This document shows positions 21,661-33,289 of a stretch of 64,000 bases of DNA, one piece after another; the first letter of the stretch is position 1; each line of letters begins with the position of its first letter. This DNA is from Malachius bipustulatus (lineage: Eukaryota; Arthropoda; Insecta; Coleoptera; Melyridae). A program made the translations under genes and the position numbers. The stretch covers positions 38,494,723 to 38,558,722 of the forward strand of contig OU342634.1 in the NCBI GenBank assembly GCA_910589415.1. Direction: 5' to 3'. The notes below the pieces were generated by a model, which made no database searches, was not told the DNA's origin, and worked only from the letters and a program-made list of their open reading frames with translations.

Positions 21661-23078
21661 TGAAATTAATATTTCATGAAATTTTATTTTTACTCATGGA
21701 GATGCCACACTCGCCTAGGCATCGTGGGTCAGACTTTCAATCAGACATGAATAACTATTATTAACGACTCAACATAATTTTATTATCTTACCTTTTTAAT
21801 GTTGCTGAAGAATTATTATTACTCGCTCCTTTGTGGTTGGAAAGATTCTGTAACAGAAAAAATATTTTAGATTTCAAAGAAAACAGAAACACTCCTTTGT
21901 TTTTAGCAAACATAATAAATTGTCTGTGAGATATTAAACCTGGATTTTATTTACAAGAGCTAGTTAAACTGGCTAATTTAACGTGCTTGTTTTATGAATA
22001 TTATACAGGGTACTAATAAAGTCAATGCAACATAACCCAAAGTTTAATGTTGTGGAAAGCTGTAAACTCAACCACACTCATAAAACGTATGTAATCAGGC
22101 TTTATATAATACCGGTTGCACCGTAAATAGACGTTATACGGTACATAACCGCGAAAAGTGAAATTTTTTGAAACTAGGACCAGGTGCTGTCAAACATAAT
22201 AATAATTATTAATAATTAGCGGTGTTAAGTTTCCTAACAACGGTTATCAAGTGAACTTAATTATTGTTGATCAAAGTGGTTTGTTTAGGGTTTATTAGTC
22301 AATAAAGTGGAGTTGAACGAAAATATAACACGGACATAAATTCATAAATTTCAAGAGATAAATAAAAGCCGTGTAGTGGTATTCGATTGTCTTTTCATTT
22401 ATTGTACTTTACGTAGGTAGGTACTTACATTTACATTCAAATAAAACAAACCCCGCTTACTGGGGTGCAACGCTGGTAGGTAAACCCGATGAAAAACTCA
22501 TATATCTTATACGTGTTGTTTGTACGATTTATGACTTTCACTCATGACAAATGTAAACAATATTCAAACAAGACCAGAGTTGTTCATAAAAAGGATTTTT
22601 CAGATGAAACAATAAACTTTTCCCGTAGTTTTAGTTGATAAATCAAGGAAAACGAATCACCTTTGCGGAAAAATAAACACGCGAAGTGGTGTTATTGTGT
22701 CGGATGTTTCAGTACCTACCGTTCTGAAATAACTACTGAAATCTAAAATTGAGAAGATTTCGAACATAATAAAAGCAGTTCTACTTATACTGTTAAAAAT
22801 AGATTCACTTAACTCTGTTTCGTTGGGCGTTCGAAATTAACTTCTATATTTTAGGATCTTTGAAGGAACTTGATGACATCCAGGTGTGCGATATAAACGA
22901 AGTAGGTTGTCGCTGATGGCTCACTTGATTTTATCAGAAAATTGATCAGAGAACCGAGCAAGTGTATAGGTATAGGATGTGTCCGTTATAGCTTCCACAA
23001 AATTATTGAATTATGGATTAATAAAGAAGTGACTCTGAAAGGTCATTATTTACTTTTTACCCGATTTAATTTCAAGGA
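21661..23078. other. gene-free stretch
   Basis: AT-rich non-coding sequence. A tatacagggtacta word at about 22000-22013 matches the motif seen at the ends of several foldbacks, but no partner arm was found here. No RNA gene or ORF is supported. Confidence 0.5.
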
Positions 23079-23429
23079 TTATATTACGATTTGATTTTTA
23101 ATGGTGGATTGTTGCATTTTCGAAAAGAAAAACTTTGTCTTGTCAAAATTTGATTCATTCGAGAGTAAATAAATAAATATATGGCAAGCAAACATGTTTT
23201 CCTTCAGCGGATGTACCCGCATAAAAAGAAATAATAAAATTTTATCCCGCATTTCAGAGATTACGAGTATCACTATACTTGCGAGTCCGTATAGGCAGAA
23301 CACGAGGGCTAAAAATATCACCACAATAGCACCTGTTGCTTCTAAATCCTCGTGCAAAGTAAATAAGAATATTCGGATGATACATTTCAGCCGATCCGGG
23401 ATTAAATTTCCAGCTTTATTCCACTTAAT
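23079..23429 (-). CDS. possible exon of a small membrane protein (unrecognised)
   Basis: The minus-strand frame is open from about 23429 down to 23079. It reads through GNLIPDRLKC and TLHEDLEATG into a 20-plus-residue hydrophobic run (VVIFLALVFCLYGLASIVI) ending with LVISEMRDK. The part after that looks like chance coding in AT-rich DNA. Codon third positions in the hydrophobic part include many G/C, unlike nearby sequence. Possible splice donors (GTACAT near 23212) exist but are weak. I do not recognise the family; chance is a real alternative. Confidence 0.2.
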   Translation of the reverse strand: MKWNKAGNLIPDRLKCIIRIFLFTLHEDLEATGAIVVIFLALVFCLYGLASIVILVISEMRDKILLFLFMRVHPLKENMFACHIFIYLLSNESNFDKTKFFFSKMQQSTIKNQIVI

Positions 23430-23944
23430 TTAGGGTTATCAATTATTTAATCATTTATTCACTCAATCTGACTTGCTTCAAATAATCGAAGGAAATATTT
23501 ACCTTCCATCAATCTGATAAAACATTTTCCAGTTCTCTTACTTCCTGTTCACGACAGAAAAATAAGGTATATTTTTCGTTCCCGCACTAAGTAGATAAGA
23601 AAAAGACTACTTGAGGCTCGGTTACACGGTGCGTAGTTCGGTCAACCTGGCTCGAGGAGTGAGATTTTTGGCGGTTCGTGGTGTGTGGTTCGTCGTATCC
23701 ATCGGGAGTCAGTAAATTAGTACAGAACAAAGCGGGCGAACCGACAGATTCCTGTAGGTTTGTCGTCGGTTAGCGTCGGTTCGCCATATCGCGAACCAAT
23801 AATGCTCAGCTTTCCAGATTTATTCGTCAATTTATGTCAATTTCGTGTTTTTTATTGCATGCAGGCGGCATTTAAAGGGTACTGTACTGTTCGATAGTTA
23901 CTTATTTGATAGCAAGTCTTTGATCAGCAGGTATTAGATTTAGA
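23430..23944. other. non-coding stretch with hairpin-element remnants
   Basis: The part 23610-23800 is GC-richer and repeats ggttcg/gttcgc words (cggttcgc, gttcgtcgt, cgggcgaac), like the inside of a MITE. No clear terminal repeat pair was found. No gene is seen. Confidence 0.4.
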
Positions 23945-24262
23945 TTTATCGTGAGTGGGCCATTGTGACACCTCCACTGTGACCGAAGGTCTATTATTGT
24001 GGCTCACATCTAATCGTGTTACATTAACCCTATCTGGTCAGCCTCTTTGACGAAGATGACACCATCTTGACTATTGGTAATGTGTCCATGTCCTCCGGTG
24101 TGAGGAAGTCTCTTTCGAAGGTTTGTAATCTGTCCTTCCCAAAGCGGGGCACTCGGATATAATGTGTTTTGCTGTTTCGTCATCCTCCAAGCACAGGCGG
24201 CATTCAGCGCTGTTTGCTGAATGCCGTCTCTTCAAAAGGCATTGAAAAGGCCATGACCATCT
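23945..24262 (-). pseudogene. 3' end of an RNase-H-type LINE (C-terminal zinc motif)
   Basis: The minus strand encodes NSAECRLCLEDDETAKHIIS then ECPALGR, a CX2CX8HX4C motif typical of the C-terminus of R1/I/LOA-group LINE polyproteins. It then runs through a frame-broken tail to a 3' UTR containing gtggaggtgtcacaatgg. The same 3' part is found at 63520-63815 and 54722-54786, so all three are copies of one family. Upstream coding sequence is absent. Confidence 0.75.
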
Positions 24263-24411
24263 AGCTTTTTGACCATGCACCAAGAGGTACTGCCATACGC
24301 AATCAATCATTGGTCTGACGACCGGTTACATAAAGCCAGTATATTTGTTTGGGTCCAATTCCACATGTTTTGCCACAAAAGTCCCACTTTTGGGGATTCC
24401 GGTTATATCAC

Positions 24412-26393
24412 CGGAAAAAGACATCTACTTATCTCACGCCACCTACCGAGCAAACATAGAATCCAACATTCGTAATGATCCTACAAAGTTCTGGTCCTTT
24501 GTAAACTACAAAAAGTCGTGCAACAGTATTCCGCAGCATATGGTTTACTCTGGGTCTGAGTTCAATGGTATTGAGGAGTCAGTACATGGCTTTGCTGACT
24601 TTTTTGCCTCATGTTTCTCAAGTACAAACCATAACACACCCGACTCTTCCCGATCACAAAACGTGCAGAACACTGTCACCATCGATATTCCCTATCTCTT
24701 AACCGAAAATGAACTCCTCTTTGCTGCCAGAAAACTTAAGCCGAAACTCACTGCGGGCCCTGACAGGGTTCCAGCCTTTATAGTTAGGGACTGCTCCAGA
24801 GTCATGTCAACTCCCCTTTTGCACATTTTCAACATTATTTTGAAGTCAGGCGTCTTCCCAGATAGGTGGAAATCGACGAAAATTATCCCTATATTCAAAA
24901 AAGGAAAAAGATGCGATGTTTCTAACTACAGACCAATTGCTTTACTCAGTAACTTTGAAAAATTTTTTGAGTTCTGTGTTTACCATCTCATCAGTGAACC
25001 AGTTGCACACCGACTCTCTAACTCTCAACACGGATTCATTAAAGGAAGATCCACCATCACCAACTTGGCCTCTCTCACCCAGTCTATTTCCGAATCACTT
25101 GACGCTGGACGCCAAGTCGATGTCATCTATACGGATTTTAGTAAAGCATTTGACTCGATCTCCCACAGCGTCCTCATCTCGAAGCTCGACTGCTTTGGTT
25201 TCTCACAGCGCCTTGTTAACCTAATAAGAAACTACCTGTCAAACAGATTTCAGTATGTCGAACTCGCTGGTTTTCGCTCGCATCCCAGCCCTGTCTTTTC
25301 TGGTGTTCCCCAGGGATCAGTGCTGGGTCCCTTGCTTTTTAATGTATTTATTGATGACATCACGCAACATCTTAATTGTGGGTGCCTTCTTTACGCAGAT
25401 GATATGAAGATATTCTCTGAAATCCAATTGACGGACAGTGTCTCCCCGTTGCAGACAGACTTGGATACCTTAACATCTTGGTGCTCTAAAAACTGTCTTA
25501 AAATCAATATCAATAAGTGTGCCATTGTCTCGTATACGAGGAGCAAGTACGAAGCGGTCTGTAGCTACACAATCGGTGGTGAGGTCATTCCAAGGGTTGA
25601 GTCGGTGAAGGATTTGGGTGTCTTCTTCGATTCAAAATTGACTTTTTCACATCACATTGCTCATGTCAATAATTCTGCATGTAGATCCATTGGAGCGGTC
25701 ATAAGGCATTCCAGAGAGTTTTCGAACATCGACACTTGTATCACCCTGTTTGTGACACTGATCCGACCTGCTCTGGAGTACGCTTCAGTGGTATGGTCCC
25801 CCAGCTCACAAGTTCACATAAACTCGCTTGAAAATGTACAACGCCGCTTTCTAAAATTTCTCAGCTACAAGATCACCTCTGTTTATCCTCCAATAGGTTA
25901 TCCCCAAGACTCACTGCTGAACCAGTTCTCACTTCAAAGTCTGAAAACCCGCAGGGAGTCTGCAGCAGTCTTGTTCTTGCATAAACTGGTGACATATTTG
26001 ATTGACTGTCCTAACCTTCTGGCTCGTTTAAACATCGCTACCCCAAGACTCGAAGCGAGATTCAGTAATACTTTTTACCTCAGTCATGCACGCACAAATC
26101 TAATGCAGCACTCTCCAATTTATAATATGTGCTCTCTCTACTGCAAATTTCAACAGACCCTTGACATTTTTTCTGCATCGACCAAGGAAGTAAAGACTGT
26201 TCTTTTAAAAACCTAACGGGTTAATTAAATTAATTTTGTAATATTACCTAATTCTGTAAAATTCATTCAATTGTTCCGCTATTTTTAGTTAATATAAATA
26301 CATTTCTGTATATTAGTTACCCTCTGTATATCCATTCTGTAATTGGTCTAGTGACTGTTGAATGGCTAGTTAATAAATAAAATATAAAAAAAA
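24412..26393 (+). mobile_element. 5'-truncated Jockey/CR1-group LINE in the satellite
   Basis: ATATCAC flanks it (24405-24411 and 26394-26400), a 7-bp target duplication. Its 3' end is an A-rich tail (aataaaatataaaaaaaa). It starts in the endonuclease-RT linker. Length 1982 bp. Confidence 0.9.
24414..26216 (+). CDS. LINE reverse transcriptase (5'-truncated ORF2)
   Basis: The frame runs open from the insertion point; the ATG-like start upstream at 24345 belongs to satellite sequence. It begins EKDIYLSHATYRANIESNIR (linker). RT landmarks follow: NYRPIALLSNFEKFFE near 24927, HGFIKGRSTITNL near 25032, catalytic YTDFSKAFDSISHS near 25128, SGVPQGSVLGPLLF near 25302 and LLYADDMKIF near 25386-25415. 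The C-terminal LGVFFDSKLTFSHHI and RPALEYASVVWSPSS blocks are typical of the Jockey group. It ends with TAA at 26214-26216. The 600-codon frame has no internal stop, so the copy is young. It cannot move alone because the endonuclease part is missing. Confidence 0.92.
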   Translation, partial: EKDIYLSHATYRANIESNIRNDPTKFWSFVNYKKSCNSIPQHMVYSGSEFNGIEESVHGFADFFASCFSSTNHNTPDSSRSQNVQNTVTIDIPYLLTENELLFAARKLKPKLTAGPDRVPAFIVRDCSRVMSTPLLHIFNIILKSGVFPDRWKSTKIIPIFKKGKRCDVSNYRPIALLSNFEKFFEFCVYHLISEPVAHRLSNSQHGFIKGRSTITNLASLTQSISESLDAGRQVDVIYTDFSKAFDSISHSVLISKLDCFGFSQRLVNLIRNYLSNRFQYVELAGFRSHPSPVFSGVPQGSVLGPLLFNVFIDDITQHLNCGCLLYADDMKIFSEIQLTDSVSPLQTDLDTLTSWCSKNCLKININKCAIVSYTRSKYEAVCSYTIGGEVIPRVESVKDLGVFFDSKLTFSHHIAHVNNSACRSIGAVIRHSREFSNIDTCITLFVTLIRPALEYASVVWSPSSQVHINSLENVQRRFLKFLSYKITSVYPPIGYPQDSLLNQFSLQSLKTRRESAAVLFLHKLVTYLIDCPNLLARLNIATPRLEARFSNTFYLSHARTNLMQHSPIYNMCSLYCKFQQTLDIFSASTKEVKTVLLKT

Positions 26394-26441
26394 ATATCAC
26401 AGAAACGGTACGTCGCTGGGGAAATTTTTCTTACAACAAAT

Positions 26442-27575
26442 TTTTTTTTTTTTATATTGAAAATGCACATGCACTGCAGGGAAATCCCTATGACGCTCTG
26501 GGAGCGGTGCATGAGCGGATATATCGATTCACGTTGACCTTGAATCTCTGTAGGTTGTATACTTCGGGAAACACGCCCTTTGGCCATATTCCAAAGTGAT
26601 GCGGTTCTATACATAAAAAAAGTCTGAAATAGGGTGGTACGAGGTGTAACGAGCTGAACCTGATACGGATGAGCGTCTGCGGCTCGGCGTGTATTTTTGC
26701 CCGGTATTGATCTTGGTGGGATCAAGCGGGCCACGTCTTTTGAACACTTTCCATTAAAATATCTGTAAAACAGACTCAGGTCAGCTACTCTTCTTCGATG
26801 TTCGAGAGTGCCTAAATTTTTTGTCAAATCTGGGTCCCCAATCAAGCGGATGGCTCTTTTCTGAATAGAGTCGAGTAGTCTCAGCGTATGTTTGGGAGCT
26901 GAGCTCCAAATATGTGAGCAGTACTCCAAGGATGGTCGGATTTGAGCCTTGTATAAGAGGAGAAGCTGTTGTGGTGTATAAAATTTCTTCGTGCGGAAGA
27001 GTGTTCCAAGTTTTTGAGAAGCACTCTTCGCCAGACCTGCAACATGATCATGCCAAGACATGTTCGCTCCGAGGCTCACTCCAAGTAAACTAAGAGATGA
27101 CGCTGGGGTAAGAGAGTGTCCCGCCATTATCATATCTGGCTCCAAATCGTTGGTCTTTTTGGAGAACATGACTGCTTGGGTTTTTCCAGCATTAAATTGG
27201 ACTTGGTTTCTATCGCCCCAAGTTAGAATGTCTTGCAAGTCATTGTTAAGTATGGCAACTTCTTGCTCCCTGCGAGTCTGTGCGTCGATGGCAGATGTTC
27301 GCGCATCTGACGTATAAGAAGATATGAGGGTACTGTCGTCGGCAAAACTGTATATTGGATTTTTTATTGTTTCAAGCAAGTCGTTTATAAATATTAGAAA
27401 GAGAGTCGGAGATAAAATGGATCCCTGAGGCACACCGGCATTGATGGAAAAGGTCTCAGAAAGAACTCCATCGACTGTCACCTGTAATGAACGATCTCCG
27501 AGATAACTCGCAAGCCACAAGCAGAATTTCTCGGGCATGCCATAGGCCTGCAGTTTTGCCAACAGTCCACCATGC
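26442..27575 (-). mobile_element. 5'-truncated LINE, family X (best copy)
   Basis: Inserted on the minus strand in the same satellite unit as the previous LINE. CAAAT at 26437-26441 and 27576-27580 is a short target duplication. The 13-base T-run at about 26441-26453 is its poly-A tail. It begins inside RT. Other copies of the family are at 8640-10020, 31008-32215 and 40835-40912. Confidence 0.88.
26454..27575 (-). CDS. family X reverse transcriptase, C-terminal part
   Basis: The minus-strand frame from 27575 reads GLLAKLQAYGMPEKFCLWL, then AGVPQGSILSPTLFLIFIND (RT block 4) and YSFADDSTLISS (active site, here FADD). The thumb region follows with LGVSLGANMSWHDHV and RPSLEYCSHIWSS. The N-terminal RT blocks are missing. 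The frame has no stop before the A-tail; it runs straight into lysine codons and on into flanking satellite to 26366. Either the natural stop lies at the ORF/tail boundary and was lost, or the element gets its stop from the tail or target. Confidence 0.88.
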
Positions 27576-28194
27576 CAAATAAAATTTCGTATATAAAGTT
27601 ATCTAAAACATTTACTCTATACGTTAATTATGAACTCCCAACCGTTTTTTAGACACACGCTCCACAAATTTTTTTCAGAATTTTTCGATTATTTTATATT
27701 ATATTTCCCTCAAACATCACACTTTTGGGAATTCCGGTTATACCTTAGAAACGGAGCGTCGTAGGGAAACGTTTTCTTTTAATAAATAAAAGCTTGCGAA
27801 GTTGTCTAAACCTTTATTACATACGTGACTTATGAAATCCCAATCGTTTTTCAGTTACACGTTCCACAAAAGTAGATTTTTTCAGAAAAAAAAAAATGTT
27901 TACCTCATATTTTTCATCAAACATCCCACTTTTGGGAATTCCGGTTATACTCAGAAAAAGTGCGTCGCAGGCAAACGTTTTCTTACAATAAATAAAAGCT
28001 CGCGAAATTATCTAAAACTTTTATTCTATGTATACTTGACTTATGAAATCCCAGCCATTTTAGAGTTAATGTTCCACAAAATTAGATTAAAAAAAATCAT
28101 TTGACCTCATATTTTTCCTCAAACATCCCACTTTTGGGGATTCCGACTATATCTAAGAAACGGTGCGTCGTAGTGGAAATTTTTGGTATGTTAC

Positions 28195-31005
28195 CTTCCT
28201 AAGAACCCTGAACAAGTATCTGAAGAAGTCGCTTAGTACCTGCTTACACACTCTACACCTCCTTCCTTGACTGGACTACAAGGCAACATGTCTTAGACTG
28301 AAACGGCATGCCACTTTCTGACAGCCGCACTCTTCCAACATCTTAGCTCGGGTTCCCAACAAAGTGTGAGCTTTCTAGTTCTGTTGTTCATTTCTATAAT
28401 TAAGAGGCTCTCTTACCTCGCAAAAGAGGTAGGTAGCAAAAAATTAAAGGAAAAAAAGAATTGAAGTCTTCAAATGTAAAATACAATAAAATATCCGCCA
28501 TTCGAACAAGATCTTGGGAATATGAATCAAAATAAGATATCTAAAATTAGAAACAAAACTATTGCAAATAACTTCTCTGTAATCGTTTGTAAAACATTGA
28601 AAGTGTTGATGAAAGTCACTGAAATGAATGCCACAGAGATAATCATGTGCTTAAGTATATGCATTTATCAAATATTTACCAACATTTTATGTAAGCTTTG
28701 TAGCAATTTGAAAAGCATTTATGTATATTATGATGAATGCTTTTCTTATGTTCTGAATTTCTTATTGCATTGAGTTAACATTTTTATAAATTCGCCATAA
28801 ACATCTCCACTCTAATAAAAATGAAAGTATAGTTTTTTTGCCTTTGTCATAATTTAGGTAAAAATGACTCACGAATTCTAATTGTATAATTGGAATGACC
28901 AATTGATCTCAGAAATATAAACTTTAATTGTTTTCTCTCAGTATAAGCTCATGAAACTATTTCAATTGAAATTGAAAAATAAGAAAATCCATCTCCAACT
29001 AACAGCATTATTCCCCTGGTCCAGCTTATTTGCGGTTAATCATCAGATAGATCTAAAGTTGTTGTCTCAATGTCGCATTCCCCTTTCATGTTTGCAAGAA
29101 CGATATTGATTAGGGGCGGTCAATTCCGTGTCTCCCTGGACGGCTCAAAACGTGGATCAAGATTAATAAAGAAGTCCATTACTTCCAGAAGCAGTTGTCT
29201 CTCGCAAGTTCCGCGTTCGAGTTATAAAATTCTATTATGGTTATATTCTGGGTTAATTATTTTGGTTCAAGGTTCCATTATTGAGGTATGAAGCACTAGG
29301 CACTAGGCTCCTACCAGGTAGAAGTAAAAGTCTTATCATCTTTAAAACCATTATCAAATCTGAATTTTCTCCGGGGAATATAATATGGGGTACTGCAAAT
29401 GTTCAGATCGGAAAGACATCATAAGGAGAGACTCAAAAAATATTTTTAAGTCGTAGTGTAAAAGCAACCATACACATTTAGAACCTGCTAAAAGTCTCGA
29501 CCGAAAAATGCAGATTTTGGGTGGCTAACTCCAATTTACTTCAGATAGGTATAACGTGACCATATTTGCATCAGCAAGAGGAAGTGGGTCTTGTCAGTTG
29601 TGGTGACTTTGATTACTTCAATGGGATTCTAAAACAATTTGGGAACCAACATCCTTCTTTTGGATTTTCCGCGAAACTCTCGGCTTGGCTGCAAAACTTC
29701 TCAAAGAAAGACCCCTTTATTCGATTGGTCTATATCAATTGCGAGTGTTTCTCTGGAATTCGTTTTGTCTCTTCTTAGAAAGGCTTACTGTAACTTCTAT
29801 CCCAGGCTATCCTTTGCTAAAAAAAATTGACCTTTGCTGAAAAGTTTCAGCATAACAAACATCATGAGATCAGATACTCAAAATCACTTCCTGTTGGCGT
29901 AGAAACCTTATGAAATTCGATGAGGCTGTAGGACACTTATTAGTTTCTGAGATATTCCCGGTGACCATATTAATGACTCACCCGGTACTGGAGATTACCG
30001 CAGGAAGCAATTTGGCAGGAAATGTTTTCCCTCAATTAAGGAGGGTGAGAGGTTGCCTAGATGCACCCCAAAAATTTTCTTCAAAATTTTAGATACTTAC
30101 TTTTTTTTGAAAATTTTCGCTAGACCCCCTACTTGACATGCAAGACGGATTTTAAGAAGGGTACTCGAACTATAATATAAAAACCTGCTTTCCTTCCATT
30201 TGGGAGATACAAGTCATTTTTGTCGCCATCTCTATAACTAATAGATCAAGTTCTAAAATTCAATAGTGATTAATGTCGCTCCACTTTTAAAAAAGTAAAG
30301 ATTTTGTGATGAATGCAAGAAGTTCTAGAGATAATTCAGATCTAATATGGCGAAGGATTAATAAATCTTTACAATGTCGGAATCCAGAAAACTTCCAGCA
30401 AACTAAGAAATTACGATAACATTTCTCTATGGATTAAGATAAACTTCACGTAATCAGAGATATCGGAATAGAAAATTTACAAAGACAAATGTCGGTTAAA
30501 GTTCTTTATGAATACGTAACAGTCCTATAGGTAGCTGTTATAAGAGTGAGTGAGTTTAATCATGATTGGACAAGCTAACAAGGATAAATGACATGTCATA
30601 ATTCTGTTGCTCTATCTAATAACTGTTTTAGTAGACATGTAACTGAAATTCAAATCAGCAGAAGCTCGTGTATATGAATTAGTATTGTCAGTGAGCCAAT
30701 GAGTGTCATGCAGGAGGGTGGAATCGATTTCTCCACCGTCGAATTTCAGTACCTTCATTATTACAAACTAAGGTACAGCTACAATAATGTTCTGTACATT
30801 AGTTATATTTTGAATTTAACAAAAGTGGCTCAGCTTTATGGACACTTTCAAATTTTAAAAATATAAAATTTGTCGATTTTTTCATTATCTTTTTTTATTG
30901 GCAAGATCTGTCTAAAAGCTAGTATGTACCTATGTGTGTCCTCAATTCTCAATAAAAACTCATTTGTGTCGTACCAATTAATGTCAAAGAAGCAAATAAA
31001 TCACG
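28195..31005. other. gene-free stretch
   Basis: No recognisable gene. Parts such as 29550-30250 have moderately complex sequence with phrases like tttctgagatattcccggtg that resemble dispersed arthropod repeats, but no period or paired arms were seen. Short open frames (for example 29566-29778) match nothing known to me. Confidence 0.5.
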
Positions 31006-31007
31006 TA

Positions 31008-32215
31008 AAGCCTGGCACAATAGATCGACCAAATGGGAAGAACTCAGGGAACATTACGAGCTTTCCCATGGTGGACCGTTTGTTGATGATCTAATGATCC
31101 ATCTGTTTTTGCTAGAGAATTTGCTTAAGTTATCTTATTTCCTTTGTCAAATAATTTCAAAAAATAGCAAACCTTGGTTCAACAAAAGATGCAAAGAAGC
31201 TGTCGCATCCAAACAACTTGCTATTCAGCAGTGCCGATAGAGCCCCGATTGCACAAATCACTATAAACAGATGTTAAGAAATAATAATAATAATAATGAA
31301 AAAAAAGAGGTCAAACCAACGAAGCTCATACCCAAAGAATCAACAACCAATTTCTCTCCTGCCTTAACATTTCAAATTTTTTTAGTCGGTAACTAAGGCA
31401 GTCAGCAAAAATTTCACCAGATCCACGATGCCACCACTTACACGGATAGACGGGACTATTTCATCCATGGCTATTGAGACGGCGAACTTGTTGACAGGAG
31501 TTTTTTCTTCATACTCTTCCATCGACTTTCAGAGAAGAACCCCGCCAAAAATTCCGTCGGTAGAACCCAAAAAAGCCAGACTATCGGAACAAAAAGTCTG
31601 AGTGCATGTCATAAAGCGCATTATGTTAACCTTGGAACCAAACAAAGCTGCTTGTGCCCATGCCGATGACGTACCAGGTATCTTACTTAAAAGATGCGTC
31701 ACTAAGCTGTCACCTGTTTTCAATCGACTTTTCAATCTGTCTTGCGCACAAGATATAGGCCAAAAGACCATACCAAATAACTATCGACCAGTAGTGGCAC
31801 TGCTTTCAGTAATATCCAAGATTATGGAGAAAGCTATTAACCAACATCTTTTAAAGTACCTACTTGGAAGGAGTTAATAATATAAGCGACCGCCAATACG
31901 GATACCGCAAACATCTTGTGACCTCCTCACTTTTTGAGCCGTGGAACAGCGCAGTCGAGCACCATATGGGGAGTCTCGAGGGGTTGCGCTTGATATTTTT
32001 AGGGCTTTCGACCGTGTGTGGCATGATCGATTGTTGACAAAACTGCTTATGACATGCGCGAGAAGTGATAAATACCCAATATACAATTTCGCCGATGACA
32101 GTACCAATACTTCTATCTTCTTATACCTTAGATGCGCGAACATCTGCCATCGACGCACACACTCGCAAAGAGCAAGAAGTTGCCATATTTAACAATGATA
32201 TAGGTACAAGAGATG
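31008..32215 (+). pseudogene. decayed LINE, family X (linker and RT)
   Basis: Frame-broken pieces in order: WHNRSTKWEELREHY at about 31013, KPWFNKRCKEAVASKQLAIQ near 31172, SVTKAVSKNFTRSTMPPLTR near 31384, GILLKRCVTKLSPVFNRLF near 31676, NNYRPVVALLSVISKIMEK near 31775, DIFRAFDRVWHD near 31995 and YNFADDST near 32084. The segment between DRVWHD..LLTK and the FADD block is deleted, so the fingers/palm core is incomplete. Closely related to 8640-10020 and 26442-27575. Together the copies cover most of the endonuclease-RT ORF. Confidence 0.8.
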
Positions 32216-33285
32216 TAGGTATTAATGTACAAGTAAGTTGTGTTATTTTTAAACTTCTTGAAATAGTTCAGAGTGGTTACTTGGTGAAAAAATATCAGTT
32301 TATCTCTTTTCACATAATAATAACCAGAAAAATAGTAAGTATTTATATTCACTGCCATGTACCTAAATAAATTTATTACCTACTTATAGAAGATGATAAA
32401 ATTCTCCCTGAATTCGTCTTCATAAATTTACAAAAATTATTAATCGTTCTGATCGGTATTGGAATAAACCCTTCATTAGATATCCTACAAACTCGATTTC
32501 TTTAATTTTGACGATGGTAGATTTTGGCTCTATAATATGTTGTTGAGGTTATGCAAAATATTAGATAAATCAGACGTATTAGATCTACTTAATATGACAG
32601 AAGATAAAAAGCACTGATAGTCACTTCCGCATAGTAGATGAAATCGTGGCTCTACATCGCTGATGGTGGGGTGTAAAATCACGTCGCAAGGGTGGGAACC
32701 GCCAAGCGGAAGGGTTAGAACACGCCAGGTGCTATAATTACTGCAAGGCAACATAATTATGGCTAAATTGTTGATTGCTTTGATTTAGTATCAAAGATCA
32801 CGACAGTATAATCTTATATTAATTTCGTTGTTATTGCTTCTGACGTACTTTCATGTGGAAATCCACGTGAATAATACTGGGTAGACCAAGAAAATTATTG
32901 AACTTTCATTTAAAAACTAAGCGAGAGTTTAAGAAATAAAAAGATCATTCAAAAGTTTTTGTTTTAATTTTCATTTTCTCAGCAATTAGAAAATTTTCTG
33001 TAATTGCAAAATTCCAAAAAGATAACCATGAAAATGAGTTCAAAAGGTAGAAAAGGTTGAATTAACGATAACGCTTTAGTAACTGATGTAGCTTTTTTTA
33101 AAGGTTCAGGGAATGTAGACGATCTGAGTAATGTTGTGTAACGTTCTCAAAAATAATTCAAAAAAAATAGGCCAATCATATCATATCTAACATTAGAAAT
33201 TGCCAAAACCGCAAAATAACCTATTATTTAGCTGTGATAACCTATTACAGACCTGTGCTAGCTTTGCAGCACTCGAAAAACCGTC
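32216..33285. other. gene-free stretch
   Basis: No gene or paired repeat was recognised. The sequence is AT-rich, with a slightly GC-richer patch near 32620-32750 whose frames match nothing known. Confidence 0.5.
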
Positions 33286-33289
33286 AAAA

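Larger units (their letters stand above)
24360..28190 (+). repeat. ~205-bp satellite array interrupted by two LINEs
   Basis: Units contain cccacttttggg.attccg, then gtgcgtcg.aggg, then aaataaaagctcgcgaa and tttgacctcat-like ends. Unit starts are near 24390, 27715, 27922 and 28124 (periods about 207 and 202 bp). The first unit is split by the LINE at 24412-26393 and again by that at 26442-27575. Removing both brings its pieces back into the same order as the intact units. The array fades out after about 28175. Confidence 0.8.

Noticed and set aside
24345..24411. Start of the 623-codon frame at 24345
   Set aside because: These codons lie in satellite sequence before the TSD; the LINE frame begins at the insertion point, about 24412.
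27060..27317. Plus-strand ORF inside the family X copy
   Set aside because: It is the antisense shadow of the minus-strand RT frame.
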